Origin: a virus
IMG/VR virus record: IMGVR_UViG_3300010389_000031
Location: 1 to 45,387 of that record
Length of the DNA stretch: 45,387 nucleotides
Strand: one strand, 5' to 3'
This document shows, piece by piece, positions 36,172-43,019 of this stretch. The notes under the pieces were generated by a model, which saw only the letters and a program-made list of their open reading frames with translations, did no database searches and had not been told where the DNA came from. Position numbers and translations under genes: made by a program. Numbering within the stretch: position 1 is the stretch's first letter; each line of letters starts with the position of its first letter.

Positions 36172-37704
36172 ATGGATATTATGGAAATGGGTGCCAGCGA
36201 TGACCTTGTAAACAAGTGGGGTCCCGCACTAGACGGCATCGAGAATGATTATACCAAGAGAGTTACTGCACAACTACTGGAGAACCAACTTAAGTCAGCC
36301 CAGCAGGATGATCGTCTAGACGAAGCCGCTGTCGGTGTTGGCACCACTACCGTTGGTAGCATTGGTACTTTCCAGAAGTTTGCATTCCCTCTCGTTCGTC
36401 GGGTCTTCCCCGAACTTATCGCTAACAGCCTTGTTAGCGTTCAGCCTATGAGCGGTCCCGTCTCACAGGTCTTCTATCTTGGTGCTGCTAGAGTATATGG
36501 CGGAAATCGTCAGAACCTCTACAGTAAGTATCAACTCACCTACCGTGGTCTAACCACGGGTGAGCCTAACTTCCAAGATCGTGGTGTCTCTAGCGCCGAT
36601 GAACTTCTTGCCGCTGGTCGTACTTCACAAGACTTCGGTAGTTCCGCTCTTTCCGCTGATTTCGCTACTGGCACCAACATGGCTGATGCTATTGCTTCTT
36701 GGCCCAACAGCAATTTCGCTCAAGGCTGGTCAGTATCTGCTGGTGAAAACCTTGCTGGTACTGCTATCCCTGAGGTCACCATGAGCATCGAGCAACAGCC
36801 CGTGATTGCACGCACCAAGAAGATGCGTGCTCTCTGGACTCTCGAAGCCTCTCAGGACCTTAAGGCTTACCACAACCTTGATCTTGAGCGTGAACTTACC
36901 GATATTCTTGGTAAGGAGATCCGTCTGGAGGTTGACCGTGAACTCATTGAGAACCTTCGCGGTCTTGCTTACGACCTTACTGGCGCAGCAGGCGATCTTT
37001 ACAGCAAGGATATGCTTGATCAAGCCAACAACACTTCTGGCCTAGGTAACTTCGCTGGTGTTAACAATGATTCCAACTTCGGTGACTTCATCTTTGAAGG
37101 CTCCACTGGCTCAGGTATCACTGGTATCCCTGGCACCTACTCAGTCGGTAAGAACACTGTTCTTTTCGACTTTGCCGCAGATGCTTTTAGCACTTTCGCT
37201 CCTCGCCACATTGGCGACAAGTACGCTAACCTGCTTGCCACGATTAACTTTGCTTCACAGGACATTTACAAGACCACTCTTCGTGGTGCTGGTAACTGGA
37301 TTATCTGTGCTCCAATCATGGCAACTATCCTAGAGAGTGCTTCTCGCCTCACTGGCGGTATCGAGTCCTCTGACGCCCCAACTAACTTCGGTCCTGGCAC
37401 TATCCAGTTCCGTGGTAAGTTCATGGGTCGCTACGACCTCTTTGTCGATCCCCTCTACCCAGAGGGTGAACTTCTCATGGGTTACAAAGGTGCTGGTCCT
37501 ATGGACGGTGGTTTCGTGTATGCTCCATACATCCCCTTCCAGGCCCTACCCACCATCACTGACCCCGAGAGTTTCCAGCCCAGAAAGGGCATCCTTACCC
37601 GTTACGGTAAGGTTGCGATCAACCCCGCATCCCGCTACTACAGAGTTATCCGTGTAGTTGGTGCCGAGGGTCTTACCGCTGGTGCTTTCGATAATGTAGT
37701 CTGA
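36172..37704 (+). CDS. 23: Major capsid protein (gp23-like)
   Basis: A 510-residue HK97-fold capsid protein of the T4 gp23 type: FPLVRRVFPELIANSLVSVQ, then PMSGPVSQVFYL, typical of the N-terminal region after processing, and RKGILTRYGKVAINPASRYY near the end. T4 gp23 has 521 residues and is cut after Glu65. Here the LDE at 49-51 followed by AAVGVG gives a likely cut after Glu51, leaving a mature protein starting AAVGVGTTTVGSIG. Codons are strongly biased (CGT/CGC for Arg, few AGA), unlike the AGA-rich baseplate genes, which fits high expression. AAGGAG precedes the start and a strong terminator follows. Glu51 as the site is inferred. Confidence 0.92.
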   Translation: MDIMEMGASDDLVNKWGPALDGIENDYTKRVTAQLLENQLKSAQQDDRLDEAAVGVGTTTVGSIGTFQKFAFPLVRRVFPELIANSLVSVQPMSGPVSQVFYLGAARVYGGNRQNLYSKYQLTYRGLTTGEPNFQDRGVSSADELLAAGRTSQDFGSSALSADFATGTNMADAIASWPNSNFAQGWSVSAGENLAGTAIPEVTMSIEQQPVIARTKKMRALWTLEASQDLKAYHNLDLERELTDILGKEIRLEVDRELIENLRGLAYDLTGAAGDLYSKDMLDQANNTSGLGNFAGVNNDSNFGDFIFEGSTGSGITGIPGTYSVGKNTVLFDFAADAFSTFAPRHIGDKYANLLATINFASQDIYKTTLRGAGNWIICAPIMATILESASRLTGGIESSDAPTNFGPGTIQFRGKFMGRYDLFVDPLYPEGELLMGYKGAGPMDGGFVYAPYIPFQALPTITDPESFQPRKGILTRYGKVAINPASRYYRVIRVVGAEGLTAGAFDNVV

Positions 37705-37723
37705 TAAGATAGGCTAATCTAAG

Positions 37724-37763
37724 CCACTCACTCCCCAAATTCTGGGGAGTGAGTGGTTTTTTT
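37724..37763 (+). terminator. Rho-independent terminator after the major capsid gene
   Basis: A perfect 14-base-pair stem (37724-37737 with 37743-37756), five-base loop AATTC and a run of seven T (37757-37763). It ends 20 bases after the capsid stop, isolating abundant capsid mRNA from the neck genes. Confidence 0.95.
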
Positions 37764-37785
37764 ATTATAAGAACTATATATAAGT

Positions 37786-37992
37786 ATGAAGTACAAGTAC
37801 AGATGCACTTCTAGGTTCCCACTCCTTCTTGAGATAGAAGGTTCATTGATGACAATACGACCAAATCAAGTTATAGAGACTAACCAAGTTTTAAAATACG
37901 ATTTATTGAAAGAAATCAAAGAACCAAAGCCTAGAATGGGAAGACCTAGAAAAAAGACTGAGGTGAAGAATGGCAAGAATAATAATTCCTAA
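37786..37992 (+). CDS. Small unknown protein before the neck genes
   Basis: A 68-residue protein: a beta-like N-terminal part (FPLLLEIEGSLMTIRPNQVI) and a basic, flexible tail (PRMGRPRKKTEVKNGKNNNS). It resembles in layout the 58-residue protein before the sheath gene (G-x-x-x-x-hydrophobic-x-P-x-Q-x-I). It may be a minor head or neck component, but I cannot name it. No Shine-Dalgarno is visible; TATATATA ends only three bases before the ATG. It overlaps the next gene by 23 bases, and its end encodes that gene's ribosome site (GAGGTGA). Confidence 0.55.
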   Translation: MKYKYRCTSRFPLLLEIEGSLMTIRPNQVIETNQVLKYDLLKEIKEPKPRMGRPRKKTEVKNGKNNNS

Positions 37993-38842
37993 TGTGACCT
38001 CTTACGGTAATAGTTTTAGTAATAACACTAGCCAATCATTAGGGGACCACACCTCACCTGATGTTCAAGAGATTGATTTAGATAACTTGAATACAACTAC
38101 ACAGTCAGATGTCGTAGAGTTTACAAACTTTGAGCAACAGATAAGAGATTATGTCCTAGCAAGCCTAGGGTTCCCTGTTGTTCGTGTAGAACTTACTGAT
38201 CATCAATTAAAATTGTGTATAGATGAGGCAGTCACGGAGTTAGATTACCACTCTCCTCAACTCACTCGACAAATGGCAGCGTTCCACACAACGGGTGGTT
38301 ATAATCTTTATCAGATTCCTAAATACATTATAAGGAATCTCCAATATGTAACATTTAAAAAGACCTTACTGAGTATTCAATCCCAGGCAGGTACACTTGA
38401 ATTTGATTTCTTTATCAAGTATTTTCAGGACAACTATCTATTTGATAATTTCACCATAGGTGATTACTATTTATTACAGTCCACTCTAGAAACTACTAGA
38501 CGAGTCTTGAGTCAGGATGGCGGATGGGACATTTTAGACGGACAGTTTTTACAACTGTACCCCACCCCTGCTGTAAGTGATGTTGCCATTCTAGAATACA
38601 GGGGTCTTAATTCAGTAACTATGTCCCCTAAGATGAGGAACTGGATTCAAAGATACGCGACTGCCTGTGCTACCTCACTTCTAGGTCAGGTTAGAGGTAA
38701 GTTCAAGGTTGTTCCTGGCCCAGGAGGAGGCACCTCACTTAACGGAGATGTTCTTATGAAACAGGGTGAGGAAATGAAAAAACTTCTTAAGGAAGAACTT
38801 ATGAATGAGGTTGAAGAACCTCCCATGTTTACTACAGGCTGA
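37970..38842 (+). CDS. 13: Neck protein, gp13-like
   Basis: A 290-residue protein, near the length of T4 gp13 (309). It shows an N-terminal helix with IRDYVLASLGFPVVRVELTD, where an adaptor helix layout is expected, and a C-terminal WIQRYATACATSLLGQVRG, then KFKVVPGPGGGTSLNGD, then a glutamate/lysine-rich helix. This end is typical of T4-type neck proteins that close the filled head and join the tail. The downstream gp14- and gp15-like genes support the call. The final stop overlaps the next start (TGATGG). Confidence 0.75.
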   Translation: MARIIIPNVTSYGNSFSNNTSQSLGDHTSPDVQEIDLDNLNTTTQSDVVEFTNFEQQIRDYVLASLGFPVVRVELTDHQLKLCIDEAVTELDYHSPQLTRQMAAFHTTGGYNLYQIPKYIIRNLQYVTFKKTLLSIQSQAGTLEFDFFIKYFQDNYLFDNFTIGDYYLLQSTLETTRRVLSQDGGWDILDGQFLQLYPTPAVSDVAILEYRGLNSVTMSPKMRNWIQRYATACATSLLGQVRGKFKVVPGPGGGTSLNGDVLMKQGEEMKKLLKEELMNEVEEPPMFTTG

Positions 38843-39405
38843 TGGCAAAGAGATTTAAAGTAAATAGACAGATGGATAACCTTCCAAAAGTGGAAGGTTC
38901 TACCCCCTTATCTTTTTACGATCCGTCGAACCCTGATGTTAACCTTTTTAATCTAGTAGACGATGAGATCATAAGAATATCAGGATCACCGTTGCACTTC
39001 TTTAAGCAATTAGTGAATGAGCAGTACGACGATGTTTATCTAGAGGCTTCCACTAGAACCGTTGCGTCTGAACCCATAACTGTTCATGGATACTATGAGC
39101 CTTCAATAGTAGAAGAAGTTCTTTCTAATTTTGGAATAGAACTAACGAACGACCAGTCATTTGTGTTTAATAAGTCGTACATAGAAAGTGTTTTAGGAAG
39201 GTCCCCAGAAGTGGGTGACCAATTAAAGCCACACTTTCAGAATCAAAAGTATGAGATCACTGAGGTTCAGGAAGATAGTTTTGAGATGTATGGTGTGTAT
39301 CATGTAGTATGCACTGCAAAACTCCTCCGCGATGATGAGGAGGTACTAAATCAAGAGGTTACTGATGTCGCTGATGATGTAGGGGGGTACTTAGATCTTG
39401 AGTAG
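38842..39405 (+). CDS. 14: Neck protein, gp14-like
   Basis: A 187-residue protein. The core reads FFKQLVNEQYDDVYLEASTR, HGYYEPSIVEEVLSNFGIEL, NKSYIESVLGR-SPEVGDQL and KYEIT, a typical gp14 sequence of conserved strands. T4 gp14 (256 residues) makes the neck ring with gp13. It sits between gp13- and gp15-like genes. The start shares one base with the previous stop and the end overlaps the next start by eight bases, so all three are coupled. Confidence 0.78.
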   Translation: MAKRFKVNRQMDNLPKVEGSTPLSFYDPSNPDVNLFNLVDDEIIRISGSPLHFFKQLVNEQYDDVYLEASTRTVASEPITVHGYYEPSIVEEVLSNFGIELTNDQSFVFNKSYIESVLGRSPEVGDQLKPHFQNQKYEITEVQEDSFEMYGVYHVVCTAKLLRDDEEVLNQEVTDVADDVGGYLDLE

Positions 39406-40057
39406 TTACGAAAGAAGTTACTTTACTGATAGGATACATCAGATGACTCAGGACTTAAAGATGTCTCCTACTTACTATAAGGAGGTTCTTAGGAGCCTAC
39501 TGTCCTCTATGAGGTTATCTTACATAGATGATCAACAAAATCACATTGATGTAAAACTACATCATGGAAGGCAAGAGAGACTTGTAGCCAAGAAGTTTCA
39601 GGAAAATAATCTAATCCTACCCTACTCTACGATATATCAATCTTCTGTTCAGGAGGATAGTAAGAGAAGAAGATCATGGAGTGTTCTTTCTTTTGATAAA
39701 AGATGGGACGACGAAACTCAAAGGGCTCAGAGGATAGTATCTTATCCTGATGTCCCAGTCGATATAGAATACACACTAAGCATATGGTCTAAGTACATCT
39801 CTCACATAGATCAGTTATCAGCACAACTTAGGTCCACCTTTAATCCTCATAAGAACCTTACCATATTTGATACAAACATCTTAAAAGGGTTCCTGTCTTC
39901 TGAAGAGGATATTTCAAAGACTGATGTAGGCGATAAAGAGGAAAGGCTGATTAGAAAAAACTTTACTATTACAATACAAGGATACATTCCAAGTCCTAAA
40001 TTCTTGCTAACAAATACAGGTAAGATAATCCAAACCAATACCGAGTTTTGGGTATAA
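39398..40057 (+). CDS. 15: Tail completion / sheath stabiliser, gp15-like
   Basis: A 219-residue protein. RIVSYPDVPVDIEYTLSIWS, then KYISHIDQLSAQLRSTFNP matches gp15, where a proline-marked strand is followed by a helix with D-Q and an F-N-P turn. In T4, gp15 (272 residues) forms the hexamer ending the tail and binding the neck. Its location between gp14-like and the sheath gene fits. The start codon is TTG at 39398 (TTGAGTAGTTACG), with AGATC in front; a later start is possible, because no ATG occurs at the N-terminus. Confidence 0.8.
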   Translation: MSSYERSYFTDRIHQMTQDLKMSPTYYKEVLRSLLSSMRLSYIDDQQNHIDVKLHHGRQERLVAKKFQENNLILPYSTIYQSSVQEDSKRRRSWSVLSFDKRWDDETQRAQRIVSYPDVPVDIEYTLSIWSKYISHIDQLSAQLRSTFNPHKNLTIFDTNILKGFLSSEEDISKTDVGDKEERLIRKNFTITIQGYIPSPKFLLTNTGKIIQTNTEFWV

Positions 40058-40106
40058 AATTAATAAAAATACCTTCCGAACAACCTATCTAACTTAGGAG
40101 AACAAA

Positions 40107-40283
40107 ATGAAATCAATTACAAATACTTCTCTACAAACCTTTCAAGTGTTTCTAGACTACCCCACTGGGGTCAAGAGTGTCTTTTTGAAACCTCACCAAA
40201 CAATTGTCGTGCCTGAAAAGGCTGTTTCAAGACAATGTTCAATAATGAACAAAAGAAAGATTCTTAGAATCAAATCAGTATAA
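40107..40283 (+). CDS. Small unknown protein before the tail sheath
   Basis: A 58-residue reading frame with a good ribosome site (TAGGAG, 40095-40100) and tight spacing to the sheath gene: its TAA is part of the sheath's TAAGGAG site. The protein (TFQVFLDYPTGVKSVFLKPH, then Q-T-I-V-V-P) looks like one small beta sheet, with a basic end (MNKRKILRIKSV). Its layout resembles the 68-residue protein at 37786. A minor neck/tail or head component is possible. No family is recognised. The 49 bases before it are AT-rich. Confidence 0.7.
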   Translation: MKSITNTSLQTFQVFLDYPTGVKSVFLKPHQTIVVPEKAVSRQCSIMNKRKILRIKSV

Positions 40284-40294
40284 GGAGAACAGAT

Positions 40295-42310
40295 ATGGCA
40301 AGTTATGTAAGCCCCGGCGTATATGTTTTAGAAAAGGATTCAAGTGATTATCCCGCAGCAATCAACCCTAGTGTTGTAGGTATTGTGGGTTTTGCTACTA
40401 AGGGTCCAGTAGACAAGGCAACCTTAGTAACCAACGGTGAAAGACTAGTATCTCTCTTTGGAGAGCCCAGTGAAGACATTATTGGTCAAGGTCTTGAAGG
40501 TGCTCTAGAAATTCTAGAGGCTACCAACTCACTTTACTATGTTAGAGCCGCTGCTGCTAGTGCTCTTGACGCATCAGCCCGAGTTCAACTTGGAGCATGT
40601 CCTGCTGTTGTTGTCAGTTCCACTGTTGGAACGACTTCATCAGTAGATATTAAAATCACTGTAAAGGACAATGCAGGAACCACTCAACTTGATAAAGTAT
40701 TTACCATCGCTTCTGGTTATGACGATGCTGTCACTGCTTTAAAAGCAAAGTTAGGTGGTGATATGCAAGCCGCTTCTAAAGTATCAGTTCATGATATAGG
40801 AGGATCTGCTGTAATAGTTGGTGGATACGCTGGATCTGGAGCCAGCATTACGGTAAGTTCTGTGTCGGCTCTCTTCGCTCCATTAGATCCCTCTGGAACT
40901 CACGATACAATGAGTGCTACTCCAACTGTCGCTGGTATTTCCTTGTCTGCTCAAAGTGTGTGCTACTTTGTAGAGAGTCAGTTCCCTGGAACTGGATACA
41001 ACTACTCAATAACCAACGCAGGTGTGGAGAGTGGTAACTCTATCTCAGTAACTACAGCAGGTGGAGGACAGGTCACTATTAACATTCTTCAAGATGGTGT
41101 TGCCGCAGAGAGTTTCTCAGTTGATCTTCTTGAAGGTGAGCAGTTTGTTGAAACTGTTATCAACACTGGAGTCGAGGGAGTAACTTCTCAAATTATCAAA
41201 GGTAACCTTGTGGTTGCTGATACTGATGTTGCTGTGACTGGACTAACATCCTTCGCTTCTCAACTAGAATCCCTTGTAGGAACAGGAACCTTTAAAGGTA
41301 AATGGGGATCAGCAGATGTTGCAGATGGTAACCCATACTTCGTAAAGTTTGTTTCTCAAACTGGTGTTAAACTAGCGGGCGGTACTGACGGTATCCCAGA
41401 GAGCACTAACGAGACTGCAATTAATGATCTTCTTATTGGTGAGGTCACTGATGCAGGTAAGACTGGTATGCAGGTCCTAGATAACGACCTTCTAAACCTT
41501 AGCATGGCTGCTGTTCCTGGCTGGTCTAACGATGCAGTACAGAACGCACTCATAACTCTAGCAGAGAGCACTAAGGAGTTCTTAGCAGTTCTTTCACCTC
41601 CCTACGCTATCGGAAGTGTACAGAACGCTATAGACTGGAGTAACGGTCTTTCTACCGAGAGAACCTCCGCTATCAATACTTCTTACGCTGCTATCTACTG
41701 GCCTTGGGTAAAGGTGTTCAGCGCATACGACGGTGTTGATCGCTGGTACGACCCTGCTATCTACGCTATCAGACAGATGTGTGTAACCGATGATGTTTCT
41801 GAGTCTTGGTTTGCTCCTGCTGGTTTTGTTAGAGGTAGACTCACCAAGCCTACTGATGTCGAAATCGGACTAAGCCAAGGTGATCGTGATGCCATGTACT
41901 CTGATGGTAATGTTATCAACCCAATCGTTAACTTCCCACAGCAAGGAATCACTATCTTCGGTCAAAGAACTGCTCAAAGAGCACCTTCTGCTCTTGATAG
42001 AGTTAATGTTAGAAGAATGATGCTCATCATTCGCAAGATTATCCTCAGGTCCACAAGACAGTTTGCTTTCGAGCCAAACGATCCAATCACTTGGAAGGAT
42101 ATTGAAAATGTTACTGTGGGACTTATTGATCCTATAGCAAGAAGAAGAGGTATCACCGACTACAGTGTTACCTGCGACTCCACCACTAACACTCCTGATA
42201 GGATTGAGAAGGGTGAACTATGGTGTAAAGTAGTAATCAGACCAACTAAGACAGCAGAGATTATAGTCTTTGAACTTAACTTGGTTAATCAATCAGAATC
42301 AATTTCATAA
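40295..42310 (+). CDS. 18: Tail sheath protein (gp18-like)
   Basis: A 671-residue protein, close to T4 gp18 (659). The start YVSPGVYVLEKD is the sheath N-terminal arm (S-P-G-V-Y); the C-terminal region (RRMMLIIRKIILRSTRQFAF, WKDIENVTVGLIDPIARRRG, then a DYSVTCD strand) is the conserved sheath domain which forms the handshake between subunits and with gp25. The middle (~120-330) is variable beta domains. It contracts to drive the tube into the host. It precedes the tube gene as in T4 and has a strong AAGGAG site. Confidence 0.95.
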   Translation: MASYVSPGVYVLEKDSSDYPAAINPSVVGIVGFATKGPVDKATLVTNGERLVSLFGEPSEDIIGQGLEGALEILEATNSLYYVRAAAASALDASARVQLGACPAVVVSSTVGTTSSVDIKITVKDNAGTTQLDKVFTIASGYDDAVTALKAKLGGDMQAASKVSVHDIGGSAVIVGGYAGSGASITVSSVSALFAPLDPSGTHDTMSATPTVAGISLSAQSVCYFVESQFPGTGYNYSITNAGVESGNSISVTTAGGGQVTINILQDGVAAESFSVDLLEGEQFVETVINTGVEGVTSQIIKGNLVVADTDVAVTGLTSFASQLESLVGTGTFKGKWGSADVADGNPYFVKFVSQTGVKLAGGTDGIPESTNETAINDLLIGEVTDAGKTGMQVLDNDLLNLSMAAVPGWSNDAVQNALITLAESTKEFLAVLSPPYAIGSVQNAIDWSNGLSTERTSAINTSYAAIYWPWVKVFSAYDGVDRWYDPAIYAIRQMCVTDDVSESWFAPAGFVRGRLTKPTDVEIGLSQGDRDAMYSDGNVINPIVNFPQQGITIFGQRTAQRAPSALDRVNVRRMMLIIRKIILRSTRQFAFEPNDPITWKDIENVTVGLIDPIARRRGITDYSVTCDSTTNTPDRIEKGELWCKVVIRPTKTAEIIVFELNLVNQSESIS

Positions 42311-42325
42311 TAAAGGAGAATAAAA

Positions 42326-42952
42326 ATGGCTGACATTTCAAAATATACTGGCGGAGTCGATGGTGGACCAGACGCGAACATGCGTAGACTCCTTGATGGC
42401 TCCCAAGATGGATCCCTTCCTGTAATATCAACAGAACTCGATGCTGTCAGAAGTTATCAATGGGAAATCGAGTTTGATATATCAAAGGTAGTACCTTTAG
42501 GACTTGTAATAAAAGATACTAGGGCTTTAACTTTGGCTGCAAAACAGGTTACTGGACTATCTTATGCTTTTAAAGACATTGAAGTTCATAGAATGAATGA
42601 TCTTGTTTACTACCCTGGTAAGATTACTCATGAAGAGGTTACTGTAACTTTTGATAACCTTCTTCAAAGTAGTCCTGGGGCTCAGTTCTACGAGTATCTT
42701 GCAACTGTTTTTGATATGAGAACTGGTTTCTATCGGGCTGGGGGTGCCGATGGAACAGAGTTCAAAACCACTATGAAAATTTATGAGTTTGATGGAGCAG
42801 GTAGAATGCAAAATGTCATTGAACTTAAAGGTGCATATCCAAAATCTTTCACAAAAGGTGAAAAGAACTACGCTCAATCTGAGTTTGATACCTTTGAGGT
42901 TAAGTTCCGCTACGACTTCATGAACCTTAGAGCACCTTCTAAAATATCCTGA
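42326..42952 (+). CDS. 19: Tail tube protein (gp19-like)
   Basis: A 208-residue protein with the gp19 fold signature: RSYQWEIEFD, LTLAAKQVTGLSYAFKDIEV, YYPGKITHEEVTVTFDN, and MKIYEFDGAGRMQNVIELKG followed by AYPKSF. T4 gp19 has 163 residues; the extra part is an N-terminal stretch of ~45 residues (GGVDGGPDANMRRLLDGSQD). Hexamers of it stack into the inner tube and conduct DNA. AAGGAG stands before the start, and a terminator follows after 18 bases. Confidence 0.93.
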   Translation: MADISKYTGGVDGGPDANMRRLLDGSQDGSLPVISTELDAVRSYQWEIEFDISKVVPLGLVIKDTRALTLAAKQVTGLSYAFKDIEVHRMNDLVYYPGKITHEEVTVTFDNLLQSSPGAQFYEYLATVFDMRTGFYRAGGADGTEFKTTMKIYEFDGAGRMQNVIELKGAYPKSFTKGEKNYAQSEFDTFEVKFRYDFMNLRAPSKIS

Positions 42953-42970
42953 TATTTACTTAAGGTAATT

Positions 42971-43008
42971 AAACACCCAACCCAGCAAAAAGTTGGGTTG
43001 GGTGTTTT
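42971..43008 (+). terminator. Rho-independent terminator after the tube gene
   Basis: A 14-base-pair perfect stem (42971-42984 with 42994-43007), extendable by a G-T and a C-G pair (42985 with 42993, 42986 with 42992) to leave a five-A loop. The stem ends in TTT and one further T follows (43005-43008), so the T-run is short. The A-run at the other arm could allow activity in both directions, but no gene faces it. Confidence 0.85.
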
Positions 43009-43010
43009 CA

Positions 43011-43019
43011 TATAATACT
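43011..43019 (+). promoter_or_regulatory. Candidate promoter box directly before the last gene
   Basis: TATAATACT lies between the tube terminator and the ATG at 43020. It resembles a -10 or late-type TATA box, and the gene needs its own promoter after the terminator. The start of RNA would fall at or inside the coding start, so the message would be leaderless; otherwise the gene depends on read-through. Confidence 0.3.

Noticed and set aside
36560-37657. Several open frames in other phases of the capsid gene on both strands
   Set aside because: They arise from the biased codon use of the capsid gene and have no ribosome sites or family likeness.
42993-43019. Upstream TTG start for the last gene
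   Set aside because: It lies in the right arm of the terminator hairpin; the ATG at 43020 is the first sensible start.
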